Assembly: GCA_951640165.1 (NCBI GenBank) | Contig: OX621238.1 | Coordinates: 27,862,001 to 27,926,000 of the forward strand | DNA from: Pseudoips prasinana | Taxonomy: Eukaryota; Arthropoda; Insecta; Lepidoptera; Nolidae | DNA length: 64,000 bases | Reading direction: 5' to 3' | In this document: piece after piece, positions 53,586 to 64,000 of the stretch | How positions within the stretch are numbered: position 1 is the first letter of the stretch | Layout: the number at the start of each line of letters is the position of its first letter | The notes under the pieces: generated by a model | Seen by the model: the letters and a program-made list of their open reading frames with translations, nothing else | Told to the model about the DNA's origin: nothing | Database searches by the model: none | Translations under genes and position numbers: made by a program

Positions 53586-53830
53586 AGACACCCTAATGCG
53601 ATTAGGGCCACAGCACTGGGGGCCTTCAGCGGCCGTAAAACGACGTGATTCTAAATGAGGGTGTGATCACTTGCACGGTATAACCGATCACGTGTTAAGG
53701 GGCCAACGCGATCCTCTCCGCTCAGGAACCTATCCTAGCTATCCTGTGGCTTTCTCTAGCTTCCTAGGTGGACGACCCGGAGAAGCAAGCCATAAAGAAA
53801 CCCCGGGCTTGCTTTTTTCGTCTTCTTTTG
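53586..53830. other. GC-balanced unassigned segment (I)
   Basis: Less AT-rich than its flanks. It contains CGGGCTTGCTTTTTTCGTC near its right end, preceded by the partly complementary AGAAGCAAGCC. It is directly continuous with the LINE end and may be the adjoining part of the same LINE. No frame was recognised. Confidence 0.35.
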
Positions 53831-53925
53831 CTTTGTTTTGTTGAAACAATTCACCGCTACAATTTTTTGACGCAACTCTTTTACGATCATTACAGTGAAA
53901 GGCAGAAAAGGTGATCAACGTGAGA

Positions 53926-54115
53926 TCATCATCATCATTATCATATCAGCCGAAAGACATCAGCTGCTGGGCAAAGGCCTCCCCCAAAGATCTCTACAAT
54001 GGCGGGTCTTGTGCTGCCCGCATACAGCGGGTTCCCGCGACCCTAGCAAGATTGTCGGTCGATCACCTTGTAGGGGCCTGCCTACGCTGAGTCTTCCTGT
54101 TCGTATTTATCGAAT
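53926..54115 (-). mobile_element. 5'-truncated RTE LINE 3' end, minus strand
   Basis: ATCATATCAGCCGAAAGACA then CAAAGGCCTCCCCCAAAGAT is the reverse of the RTE 3' end. At 54162-54181, ACGAACAGGAAGACGCAGCG repeats the end of this copy in the opposite direction. Confidence 0.82.
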
Positions 54116-54181
54116 ATCTGATTTTGATATTGTGATATTTTTTAGTTATCAAATGGCCACTACGAACAGGAAGACGCAGCG

Positions 54182-55231
54182 TTTTTTTATCATCTAATTG
54201 TACCCTTGGCAGTATACAAATAAAATTGTGTTTTCACACAGACTAAGTGCCTTAAATTTATGAGTTCTTGTTTCTAATATTGCAGTATACTAAAAACTAT
54301 TCGTAAATAAAACACAATATCATGGAAATGACTCACAAATCTTGCAACTTTCTATTGTTAACAATACTTAACTATTCTATTCAGGCTTAACACTAATCGT
54401 TATACTAATAAGTCCCATCGATATTTAAGTGAAACAACAATCTAGGGATCCCAAGCTGAAGTTACTTCCACAAAGTACTCCAACTTAACACAAACAAACT
54501 AAAAGAAGTTACATATGGTGGTATAGTACTGTGGCAGGGAGTAAACTTCGACGGGCTTGCAATAGTCCGAGTCAGTGAAAAAACTGTATCTACCTACTGA
54601 ACTTCGCTGTGAAAACTTGTAAAGTTGTAAAGGCGGTAAAAACTCGTTACGCCAAATCGGCCACTAAAACTCGCGAAGCGAAAATTCTATCTAACTTCAA
54701 TTTACTTTTATTGTTCTTACTCTTCCTATTCTTCGAAGCAAAAAGTTTTTTTTTACGTTTTAGAAGGTCTCTAAACACATTTTTTATACTTACCGATTCA
54801 AAGACAACGTCAAAATTTCACGTTCGAGTTTTCCTTGTTTCAGTGTATCAAAGGAAATGGCAGAATCTCATTCCCACTGTAATGTAAATAATCTTTATTT
54901 GAATTTCGTTTTGAGCTTTCTCGTCGAGTACTTACTAAGTACGTATAGCCGTCAGCGCCATCTACATGTTGTGATAAATTATTAATTACATGAATTTCGA
55001 TGAAAAAAAGATGATATATTATTCAGGGGAAAATATGGTACTGTCATTTGTAAACAAGGTATTTGTTTTCGTATAAAGTTAAATGTTCTAAAATAATATG
55101 AGTCTTATGTCTAGACTTTATCATTAGGAACGTTTAGAAATGGCGTTTTAAATTTAATTACATTCTCCTGTCCATTGGGAGGATGTTAGGTCTGGAATAT
55201 CTGAAGGCAGTGAAATTGACTAACGGATTTA
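54182..55231. other. unassigned AT-rich DNA
   Basis: A 92-codon open frame at 54609-54887 is Leu/Phe-rich in its middle but resembles no family I know. I treat it as chance. Confidence 0.4.
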
Positions 55232-55805
55232 ATGTAGTTTTTAGGGTGGCTTACCCAAAGGGTAATACGGGGTCCTATTACTAAGACTCCACTGTCTGTC
55301 TCTCCGTCTGTCACTAGGGTATATCTTATGAACAATGATAGGTATACATAGGGGTAGGCAGAGACATCGGATTTCCATTTGCACACGTCTTTTGCCTCGA
55401 TTACCGTCATTATATTCTTCTTACATGCTCGCCGGTTTAGGGTACTTCTGACTTGCCCTTTCTTGAGAACGTATACAGGTACGACAGTTGAAATTTTCAC
55501 GGGTGATGTATTTCTATTGCCGCTTTAAGAACAAATACTAAAAAACATAATAAAATAAATATGTAAAAGGGCTCCAATACAACAAACGTGACTTTATTTT
55601 GTTCATTTACGATAATGTATACGGCAACAGGTTGATGCTTGAAATATTCACAGAATATTTAATTATATATTGACTTTAAAAATTAATAATTTAATCAAAA
55701 TAAAAGAAATATTTAACGGGGGCTCCCATACAACATCCACAGTTTTTTAGGCGTATTATAGATAATAGTACCGAATCCTTCGTGCGTGAGTCCGATACTA
55801 ATACG
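55232..55805 (-). repeat. dispersed repeat H, minus strand, interrupted by repeat F
   Basis: The left end, with ACCCAAAGGGTAATACGGGG and CCTATTACTAAGACTCC, and the right end, with CGAATCCTTCGTGCGTGAGT, are the two ends of repeat H reversed. Between 55346 and 55482 lies a piece of repeat F (GGGGTAGGCAGAGACATCGG). Confidence 0.6.
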
Positions 55806-56049
55806 AGGATTGTATTTGATGTAAAGTTGATATTATTTTAATTTGAGACGTAACCCTCTGTCTGTTATCACCTCAGGATAGAATAGAAGTTTAGTATGTT
55901 TTACATGATGCTTTGCTAACTAAAAATATTTTTTTTTATTTAGCAAATGATACCTTATTTTGCAATACGGATATCAAGTTAAGAAGTTATTTGAATACAT
56001 TTATTTTCATTTATATAAGTAAAGGCTATAATAAAACAATAGTACCTAT

Positions 56050-56330
56050 ATGATGTGGTCTGGTCTCTTCCCATGCGGGGCGTAGAAGTCTACCCGAGAT
56101 GATATCTACCAGCGGACGGACATCAGCTTCTTTCTAAGTACTATATCCGTCTTACTGCGATCGTCAACCCGTCTGCCAAGCGCGGCCATTATGGCATATC
56201 CGGGACATAATACGGACAAAATAGGATATAAGTGAAGTACACCTGTGTTTTCGACCTTATATTAGTAACGTAATTATGGAGAACCTTTGGGGACATTTTT
56301 TAGCTGTTATGATGACGAGATAATGTGGCT
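56050..56330 (+). mobile_element. RTE-derived internal-deletion element, diverged
   Basis: GCGGGGCGTAGAAGTCTACC, TCTTACTGCGATCG and CAACCCGTCTGCCAAGCG are the RTE 5' part. It joins after a longer intervening segment to TTTGGGGACATTTTTTAGCT and ends TTATGATGACGA. Confidence 0.65.
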
Positions 56331-56715
56331 AAAAACTTTAACAGAACTTAAACTATTTGAAAAAATCCGCAAGTTCATTTTATTTCAGCATTACTTTTGC
56401 AGTGGAAACATATTTGTCAACTAAACAACGCGTTCGCCGTTATTTATGTCCCCCGAAAGCCTGATTGATTACGTAGATGCGCAGTTTTGTGCGAACATTC
56501 AATAATAATACATCACAGTATTGCAACCTAAATTTGGAAACGTACTGCGATTTTGCAGGTAATTCTTATGGGAACTTACAGTATAAAGTATCAAGAGGTA
56601 ACTTAATTGTAATAGGTACATTCGTATCAATGAAATGCCTTTCCGATCCCTATTAGTTAGTACAAATGGCGCCCGTCTTAACGTGCATCGTGCATTGCAC
56701 AAAATATCCCTAAAA
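56331..56715. other. unassigned DNA
   Basis: Nothing was recognised. Confidence 0.4.
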
Positions 56716-56719
56716 ATTC

Positions 56720-56838
56720 AGCCTCACATGCATTTCCACATCAGTAACTGGCCTGTCTATCAGTGAGGGGATATGCTATAATTTCCATGCTTGGCAAACG
56801 TGTTGGCGATCGCAGTATGATAGTCATAGTTCTCAGAG
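56720..56838 (-). repeat. RTE 5' segment, minus strand
   Basis: GTTGGCGATCGCAGTATGAT and the neighbouring GCTTGGCAAACG are the reverse of the RTE 5' region near 42400-42430. It directly abuts the next fragment, head to head. Confidence 0.65.
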
Positions 56839-57166
56839 AAATGCTGAAATGCTATGCTCGGGGTTCCTCTCCGAGATCGGATCAAAAATTATGAAATCCG
56901 CAGGTAAACCATAATTTTGTTCTACTGACATAACCCGAAGCATAGCCAAACTAAAGTAGCAGAGGGTACGGCACACAGCTCGTAGTACCAATGGCCGTTG
57001 GAGCAGAAAAGTTCTCAAGGAGCAACCAAAAACCAGAAGACGCAGTGTAGGCCAACGATCTTGTAAGGGCGCTGGAAGCCGCTAGAGGCGAATAGCGCAA
57101 TGCCGGATATTTGGGGGAAGTCTATGTACAGTACTGGATGTCTTTCGGCTGATATGATAAACAATC
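56839..57166 (+). mobile_element. 5'-truncated RTE LINE 3' end
   Basis: Starting near ATGCTATGCTCGGGGTTCCT it matches the full-length RTE from about 45105 to GTCTTTCGGCTGATATGAT, with many changes and a deletion around 57055. Confidence 0.75.
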
Positions 57167-59052
57167 CTGAGCTTAACCCCAAAGGAGGTGCCTTCTAGTG
57201 CGGGTTACTTGGTTTGTAGTCTTATTAGCTAAACATTTAAGGCCCTCAATCACCTTTATTGTTTGTTGAAGCTATGAAAGTTAGATCACTGTCATGGACC
57301 GCGACCCAGCAAAGAGCGAAAAATAGAGGTACTGTATCTCAGAGGTAAGATGAAGCAACCAAACTGCCATGCTCGCTGAACCCGCCTCATCAGCATCCTC
57401 ATACGCCGAGGCCGCCGCGAAGGAACACCTGGAATCCCTACCCACAGTACCACTAGCTTCACGATTGCGGAAACACAAAAAAAGTCCAACTACTCTCGGC
57501 TCTCGGTTGGAGATGGTCTCTGCTTGCTGCAGCTGTACTTAGATCATCGAGAAGTTGGGCTACTGCGATGCTTTTATTAGGTTACCCTGGTAACCCCCTA
57601 ACGGCGGGGATGCCAGAGGTTTCCACCATCAAAAACCTGTAGGGACTGTCATGAATCTTCTCTTGTTAACCAGTACTTAAGTTTTAACGTGGTACTATTA
57701 CTAGTAACATATAGCAAAAGGTCATACTTATGAAGAGATTTTCAAATAATACACTTTTTATTCAGATGGAGAAAAACACTATACACTTAAGCTACAAATA
57801 CATATATTCCAAGAAAACCCTATAAAAAATAGATATTCTTTTTTCTTCTGCTAGAGGCTTCTTGTTATTCTTTTATGTAATCCTCCTCTTTTCAACTCTT
57901 TATTTATTAGATTCCCATTCAAAATATTCATTCATCAAATATTCATAACTTACTGATACACGAATATTTTCACAATGAAAAATGTTAAGACCAAAACAGA
58001 TCTCAGTTTTCACACAAGGCCTTCAGCTCTTAACCTCCTGCGAACCAAAATGGCTTACACCATTGGCTTGGCCATTAGTGATATGCAAAATGGTTACTTA
58101 AGGCACAAACGCAATATTTTTTTTAATATTTAACGGTATTAAATAATTATTCTAAATCAGTCCATTCTCCAAATCTTTTTTTCAGTGTTGCTTTTGAAAA
58201 AAGAAACAACCCTGTTTAATTGTAGTTTTCCTGTTTATCCCTATTAAGGACTCCGTATATCAATAGGAAAAAAACACAAATAATGGATCACTTTATTGTC
58301 CATCCGTCTGTCATGTATGATCTTACATATTGAAATCAGAAATCGCTTGGATGCTGTGATTTGTATTTACATAACAAAATACCTACAGGTTTCTACGGAA
58401 CCTTTGGTGTACGAGTCTACTTTTTAAAAGACATCGCCCGCACTAAGGAAGTACATACCAGAATCACAAGCGTCTGACTATTAATATCCTGACTGTAAAC
58501 TACTTCATAATGGTCACACAAATACCTTGAACTCTTAGGCGCCGAGATAGTAACGAGGTATCTACCTCGATTGCGCCATACGTGCAGTTTATTTATTAAA
58601 CCCAGTATACCTTATTACCTATCAAGAGCAGCCCTTAAAAGTGTTAATTATTTAGACTTATCAAACAGAACCATCAAAAACAATACATGTTCAAAACCTA
58701 ATCAAAATAACACCACAATACCATTTTAATCACAATTAATAAAAAAAACTGACGAATCTCGTGACAATGTTCTATTAATCATTTCCCATTGATCGTTCAT
58801 CGATCGAATATGCTTAAGCACACTTTTAATAAGCGACTAATCGTTAGTTCGCGTGCAGCCTTAATAACTACAGGCTCTACATTATATTCGTTATTGTATA
58901 ACAACACGTTAAATTATAACTTGGTGTATTTATTTAATCTGTGAACACTGAAATAGGTTAATTAGTTCTGACAAGGGCAGCTAGAATGGACATAATTTTA
59001 TTCGCCATATTAAATTGAGCAGTTTTCTAAACTAGTATTATAAAGCGAAAAT
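57167..59052. other. unassigned DNA
   Basis: A GC-balanced patch at 57280-57620 contains CCTGGTAACCCCCTAACGGC but no second copy was found and no frame could be assigned. 57660-59050 is AT-rich with nothing recognised. Confidence 0.4.
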
Positions 59053-59199
59053 ATATGTAACTAGCAGTGCCCGCGGACTTCGTTCCGCGTAATAAATATT
59101 TTTGTCCCTACCCTTGTCCCGCGTAATACTTGGGGATAAATTTTGGAATTTTTCATAGCCTATGACACTCCACAATAACGTAGCTTTCTATTGGTGAAC
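59053..59199 (+). repeat. dispersed repeat related to G
   Basis: ACTAGCAGTGCCCGCGGACT and CTTCGTTCCGCG resemble the start of a very common lepidopteran repeat class; the similarity to repeat G is limited to the first 20 bases. Confidence 0.45.
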
Positions 59200-59370
59200 T
59201 TTGGAAACAAGATAACTGATATACTACTTAAACTACTTTTCCTTTGTAAATAGAAACTTAAATAGATAATTACCCAGACTCAGGACAAACAGACATCTTC
59301 ATGAACACAAATATCCGTCCTGGTTGGGCGGCGTAGAAGGCAAGCGTCTACCAACCATGCCAATTTATAT
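59200..59370 (-). repeat. SINE family C, minus strand
   Basis: AACAAGATAACTGATATACT, AATTACCCAGACTCAGGACA and CTACCAACCATGCCAAT match 15190-15350 in the same direction. Confidence 0.6.
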
Positions 59371-59529
59371 AGAGATATTACAATAATGCACAAGTAACTC
59401 AAGGTAACATAAATTTTCTTGAGAAATAATTAAATTTGGCTATTAATTTATCTTTCTATTCAAAATAAAATGTTTCGTAAAGAGGGTTTTTACGTAGACG
59501 TAGAAATTTTAAAACGCCGTGTGAGCTTC

Positions 59530-59720
59530 TTATTTTATTTTTTTTATATCAGTGGGCCACAAACGAGCAAATGGGTCATCTGTTGGTAAGTGATCACCGC
59601 CGCCCATAGACACTCGCAATCCCTCTGGTGGTCGCGGGTGCGTTGCCGGCCTTTAACAGTCAGCAAACAAGTGTTGCTGACCCTTCCCCCCACCTCAATG
59701 AGCTCTGGCGACCTTACTCA
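59530..59720 (-). repeat. LINE 3' end, minus strand
   Basis: In reverse: GGCCGGCAACGCACCCGCGA, then CGGCGGTGATCACTTACCAA, then TTTGCTCGTTTGTGGCCCAC. I recognise this as a common lepidopteran LINE 3' region. It is related in layout to 37100-37222. Confidence 0.55.
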
Positions 59721-60369
59721 CACTCGGAAACACAACATTGAAATTATTAATGTTATTACTAAGGAATGTCTTCTGTAAGGTGGAGGTACTTCCCCAGTCG
59801 GGATGCTCTTTGAGCGAATAAACGCTATGCCCTACCTATCTTATAAAGACAATATAAAAAATGTTGAATATTGAAGATATAAAAACCGTAACTATACCAA
59901 AGAATAAAGGTCTCTTTACCAATACACTTAGATAAATAGCTACTCGTACTCTCGTAACGATTCAATTAAGTTTCATGTAGCTAGGCTGGATCTCCATTTC
60001 TTTGATTATTTACAAAGCACATTTCGACTAGAATGAAAAACAATTCATTTTGCTCACCAGAACTGTTGTTCTGACTGTTTTTCACTCGCTACAGAAATAT
60101 TGCTAGTGTCCGGTGGTCTGGACCCTTCACTGTGCTTGTACAATTACATAAAGAGTACCGAAGGATGCATCTCTGAAACTTTCCTATAAGATGGTATATG
60201 AGTTTTGAAATGTATTTTACCTCTATATATTATGATTGAAAAGTCATATGAATTATTCCTCTATTTCAGAGATAGATGGCTTAAGCCACTATGTCCCGAG
60301 CGAGATATTCTGGCCTTATGACTACAACACACAGCTTATAAGGTTAAATACCTTAATAAGCATCATTAT
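59721..60369. other. unassigned DNA
   Basis: Nothing was recognised. Confidence 0.4.
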
Positions 60370-60440
60370 CATCATGTCAGCTGGAAAACGTCCAGTGCTG
60401 AACAAAAGCGTCCTCAAAGGTTCTTTCTTTATAATCAGTT
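60370..60440 (-). repeat. RTE-derived 3' fragment, minus strand
   Basis: ATCATGTCAGCTGGAAAACG then CCTCAAAG is the reverse of the deletion-derivative 3' end (GACATGATGA type). Confidence 0.55.
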
Positions 60441-60454
60441 CACTTATATGACTG

Positions 60455-60650
60455 CACGTGTGGCGCAGCGGCTGAGACAGTCGCCTCGCCGCTTCATGTC
60501 GCGGGTTTGATTCCCGCGCCGGACAACTATTTGTGTGACCCATAAATAGTTGTTCTATATCTGGATGTAATTTGTGTCCGTTAATTATATGTTTGTAAAG
60601 TACCGTATGTTAGATTACCTAGTACGGGCGTTGCCATATAAAAAAAAAAC
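60455..60650 (+). mobile_element. tRNA-derived SINE, family D
   Basis: Head CGTGTGGCGCAGCGGCTGAG and GGGTTTGATTCCCGCGCC, body ATAGTTGTTCTATATCTGGA and TGTAATTTGTGTCCG, and an A-rich tail at 60639-60649. The best-preserved copy of family D. Confidence 0.82.
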
Positions 60651-60769
60651 TAATATATATAAGGTCGAAGATACGGTTGTACTTCACTTAATACAAGGAC
60701 AACAAGAATCAGTTATTTACTTATTTCAGTGTTTACCATTATCTTAAAGACTTTTTTATAAGGTTCAAA

Positions 60770-60885
60770 TGATCCGCTCTAACGCTGCCCACATCCAGCG
60801 GCTTCCCAAGGCCCTTACAATCCGGTCCATCTTGTGAGGGGTCTGAAGCGTTTCTTCCGGTTCGTGGTACGTATCTTATAAGGAT
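60770..60885 (-). repeat. RTE LINE fragment, minus strand
   Basis: CCACATCCAGCGGCTTCCC, CGGTCCATCTTGTGAGGGG and CTTCCGGTTCGTGG are reversed RTE 3'-region segments without the tail. Confidence 0.65.
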
Positions 60886-61920
60886 CAAAATAAGAATTGC
60901 AACTTCTAAATGTGTATTCAGACTAATTTCATTTAATTTTACTAGTAATCTGCCATACATCGTGATTCCGACATGCAAATTACGAGCCTTGTAGAAGCCA
61001 AGAGGTATCAACATCTCCGCAATGATTGTCGTTCGATCGACCAGCGACACATGATACGAATTGGGCAGGTGCCAGTTTGCTTCTAGTAAGTCTTCTCGTG
61101 TAGTCTAGCAGAGCATGTCAAAAGATAAGACATAGTTTGATTATATAATCAAATAACTATTTCCCGCATCAGGTAAGTTTTGTATATTCTGAACACCCTT
61201 CATAACGCATAATCTAATGTTCATAAATTTTAAACTTTCACCTAATCTTAAAATTCCTCCACCTCCTCTTATTTCTACCCTGTCGAAAATATCTCGATTT
61301 TTTTTTATTTTATTTCCCGTAAAGACCGAGGTCATAGCTACAGCTAACGCTTAGGACTTTCACACAAAGTTACGGATTGCCTTATTTTGGGCTATTTGAC
61401 GTAAACTACCGACCTGCCAAATTTCAAATTTATAAGGTTATTTTTTTCTATTTCTTAATCAATGAGCGACATCATCTGTGTGTGATTAACAATTTGATTT
61501 TCATTTTTATGTGATTTATTCGTTTAATTTTACGGCCGTTTAAAATGTTTCGCTCCATCCGTTTCGAATATTAGCAGGAACAATTAGACAGCCAGATAAA
61601 ATAGTCAGAATAGTTTTTGTTCAAAGTATCTTAACTTTATACTTTCATATACAAACAGACACTTCAATTTTATATATGATTTGGAATAATAATGTCTAAT
61701 GTCTGTTTAAAGAACTTAATCTAAGTAACAAACTGTACAATTTATATAACATCAGCATGCGAAATACGAACAAAAGTTACTACTTACACAGATAAAAAAA
61801 ATGTCTGTCTGAAGATCGTCATTTAGGTATTAAACGCATGTTTTGGAACTCAGTTTCTACTAGTTGTTAATGTTTTGTACTTTTGTTTTATTTTTTTATG
61901 GTGACGATCTTATTAGCGAA
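60886..61920. other. unassigned DNA
   Basis: Nothing beyond a small TTGATTATATAATCAA palindrome at 61137-61152. Confidence 0.4.
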
Positions 61921-62045
61921 ATAATAATAATAAAATCCTTGGACATTATTTACACACGGCTATCTGATCCCAAACTAAGCAAAGCTTGTACTATATGGAA
62001 ACCAGATAACTGATATACTACATATACTACTTTTCTTTAAATATA
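61921..62045 (-). repeat. SINE family C, minus strand, partial
   Basis: TCCCAAACTAAGCAAAGCTT and CCAGATAACTGATATACTAC match family C. The head side is lost. Confidence 0.6.
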
Positions 62046-62341
62046 TTCATGTATCGCGGGAGGCAACATAAACATTAAGTAGACCAATTAATTTTCCTTT
62101 GCAGGGCTTGACAACATGATAACCAAGTCAAGTAAACAAGCTAGAATTGGCGCAAGGCAAGGCTATGCGTCACTCAACCAGCTAGTAAGTCAGTTTAAAA
62201 AAAGAATATCTTTGAAATACAAAAATCTACATCTAAGTCGGATAATCCGTTTTGAAACTACAATGCTAAACACAAAAGTACACAGCGAAATCCCTTTTAG
62301 CTGTGTACTTACACAATGTCTGATTCTGTGATCAGAGATTC
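62046..62341. other. unassigned DNA
   Basis: A 71-codon open frame at 62116-62331 has no recognisable motif. Confidence 0.35.
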
Positions 62342-62525
62342 ATCAACATCATCATATCTGCCGAAAGACGTCCACTTCTGGACATCGGCCTCACCCACAT
62401 ATTTTACGATTCGGGTCTTACGTTACTCGCATCCAGCGGTTTCCAGCGACATAACAAGATCATAATTCCCTCTTATGAGGGCCTGCTCACGCTGCGCCTT
62501 CCGATCCGTGGTCGAAAATTGAGGT
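62342..62525 (-). mobile_element. 5'-truncated RTE LINE 3' end, minus strand
   Basis: CATCATATCTGCCGAAAGAC and CATCCAGCGGTTTCCAGCGA are the reverse of the RTE 3' end. It extends to GTGGTCG at about 62515. Confidence 0.8.
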
Positions 62526-62583
62526 CACAATCATCTTTCGTGGTAGCCGTCTTAAAAATGAATGGAACCAGTTATTTATTGCT

Positions 62584-62880
62584 GACTAGCTGTGTCCCGC
62601 GGTTTTAACCGCGTTTAATTTTATAAATTATCACAGCTCCTCCCCCGTAGGTGATAGCGTGATATTATAAAGCCTATATGTTGTCCCGACCTCTTAGTAA
62701 TATTCATGCAAATTTTAAGTAAATCCATGCGGTACTTTTAGATTTTAGCCCGGACATTCAAACAGACAAAAATTACGAACAAAAGAACCTATATTTTTGG
62801 TTTCGATATCGATTGTAGATCACACCACAAGTATCCTTTTAAAAAAATATTGAATGTACATTTTTTGTTCTATGTATAGA
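62584..62880 (+). repeat. dispersed repeat G, uninterrupted copy
   Basis: This starts ACTAGCTGTGTCCCGCGGTT, continues CACAGCTCCTCCCCCGTAGG and GACCTCTTAGTAATATTCAT, and ends TTTTTGTTCTATGTATAGAT. It serves as the reference for the split copy at 42152/45450. Confidence 0.88.
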
Positions 62881-63454
62881 TTTTGGCATCTTTGCTGTGA
62901 GTCTCGGCGTTATAAAAGTTGCATAAACATAGCATCAAAATGTTATCTATTTTCCTTAGAGGTATATTGCGTATTGTGGTCTGTGGTATGCCCTAGTCGT
63001 TCAGCTTTCAACAGACCCTAAATGCTATCCCATACAGTATGTGGTTTGTATAGACTTAACGCAAAATGCATTCGTGTACTCGAATAGTAAGCTCTATGGC
63101 GTGAATGGAGAGTATATTGTAAGCGCAGAGTGCTTATGGACGTTTCCGAGATTAGTATTGTACGTAAGGGTACTTTTCAGTCTCCTGCAATGAAATGAAA
63201 TTATAAGAAAGTCATAATAAACCCTGTATATTTTCCTTGGACAGCTAATTTCTAATTTTAACCGTGGCTCCAACAGATCATACATATCTTAACTATGCGT
63301 AAAATGAATTCATATTGGTATTACAGTCATTTAATTAAACTAATTTAGGGGCTTAGAAGTTTGTAGCTTTGTATTTAGACTTATTATATTTTTATCAGAA
63401 GATCATCATCATTAATGCGGCTCACGCGAAGTCACAACTCGTCTCGGGAGATGA
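62881..63454. other. unassigned DNA
   Basis: Nothing was recognised. Confidence 0.4.
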
Positions 63455-63655
63455 TGGCTTTTTTAAAGACAACACCCGCACTAGCTAAATTAATCTTTGT
63501 ATCAGGTACCTAACAAACATTTAATTATCGGACGCAAACTACATCCAGACTCAGAACAAATATTTATGGGTCACAAAAATCGTTGGCGTGCGCAGGCATC
63601 GAATCTGAGAAACGAAGCGGCGAGGCGACTGACCTAACCACTACGCCACATGCAC
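63455..63655 (-). mobile_element. tRNA-derived SINE, family D, minus strand
   Basis: AAACGAAGCGGCGAGGCGAC and CCACTACGCCACATGCAC are the reverse of the family D head. AAGACAACACCCGCACTAGC lies at the tail end. Confidence 0.7.
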
Positions 63656-63837
63656 AGTCAAGATCTGCTGAAGAGATTGAAACTGTTCGCTGTATCCAAC
63701 ATAATGTTAGTCACATGATTTACCCGTTACAGTTTTTGACTAAGTCACCAAATTACTCGTAAAGCGAAAAACCAGTTTATTTATTAAAATATATCTACCG
63801 TGTAGCACTACCCGCTTACTATTTTGAAAACGAACAC

Positions 63838-64000
63838 TGTAATAAGGGTACCGGAGCAGCAAACCCGCGTTCCCGGGACTCCCCTATCAGGCGCCAAGAG
63901 AAGTCCACGGCAGGTAGGTTTAGTCGGTGCAAGTCCGACATACCCACCCGCAGACACTTTTTGCGGGTGGCATGCGAAGGCATTCCCCCTGCCTTATCAA
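63838..64000 (-). repeat. dispersed repeat J, minus strand, cut by window edge
   Basis: The reverse of 20694-20860: TTGATAAGGCAGGGGGAATG is at the very end of the window, and CTGCCGTGGACTTCTCTTGG further in. The (G)CGGGTG arms around TTTTT near 63945-63968 form a small stem. Confidence 0.6.

Noticed and set aside
54609..54887. 92-codon frame with a hydrophobic middle
   Set aside because: Leu/Phe-rich composition is expected from T-rich DNA. No motif, no second copy and no gene context.
57281..57489. Two overlapping minus-strand frames in a GC-balanced patch
   Set aside because: Neither resembles a known protein, both are short, and no splice or start context supports them.

Overview
The window looks like nuclear DNA of a lepidopteran insect (moth or butterfly). 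It is AT-rich, has no bacterial gene organisation, and is packed with repeat types I recognise from Lepidoptera: an RTE-clade LINE with its GAT-rich 3' tail and many 5'-truncated copies, several tRNA-headed SINE families, CR1/Jockey-like LINE 3' ends, and TA-flanked and TTA-flanked MITEs. The taxon call rests on family recognition, not on a search. I found no convincing host gene. Every long open frame that I can assign belongs to a mobile element.

Layout. 0-5 kb: a cluster of fold-back structures (458-592, 659-721, 973-1011, 1038-1140), a 27-bp tandem array (2168-2302) and a PIF/Harbinger-like deletion derivative (2726-3235). 5-18 kb: AT-rich DNA with SINEs, RTE fragments, a 542-bp fold-back element (12061-12602) and two DNA-transposon MITEs (14033-14168, 14232-14485). 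18.6-19.6 kb: an intact DD34E Tc1/mariner-type transposase. 22.9-28.2 kb: a complete Ty3/gypsy-type LTR retrotransposon on the minus strand with two LTRs that read as identical, a clear primer-binding site and polypurine tract, one fused gag-pol frame and a one-base frame break near the end of integrase. 28.2-31 kb: unassigned DNA with decayed coding-like segments. 31-41 kb: RTE derivatives, LINE 3' ends, SINEs and a 152-bp satellite-like array (39086-40411) carrying a 107-bp insertion. 42.2-45.4 kb: one full-length RTE-type LINE, flanked by a 10-bp direct repeat and inserted into an older dispersed repeat ('G'). Its reverse transcriptase frame is broken. 45-64 kb: a 118-bp tandem array (47528-47995), more copies of all the repeat families, and nested insertions.

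How the parts relate. The RTE element is the likely source, or a relative of the source, for about a dozen 5'-truncated 3' ends on both strands. It may also have mobilised a separate family of short elements that fuse an RTE-like 5' end directly to an RTE-like 3' end (31318-31555, 40565-40797, 51775-52010, 56050-56330). Seven copies of one TA-flanked MITE of about 135 bp are spread along the window. The LTR element appears to be the youngest insertion, because its LTRs have not diverged. Repeat G is older than the RTE insertion that splits it.

Family letters A-J are my own labels for repeats recognised by comparing copies within the window. Ends are approximate unless a target-site duplication is given. 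Identities were read by eye.
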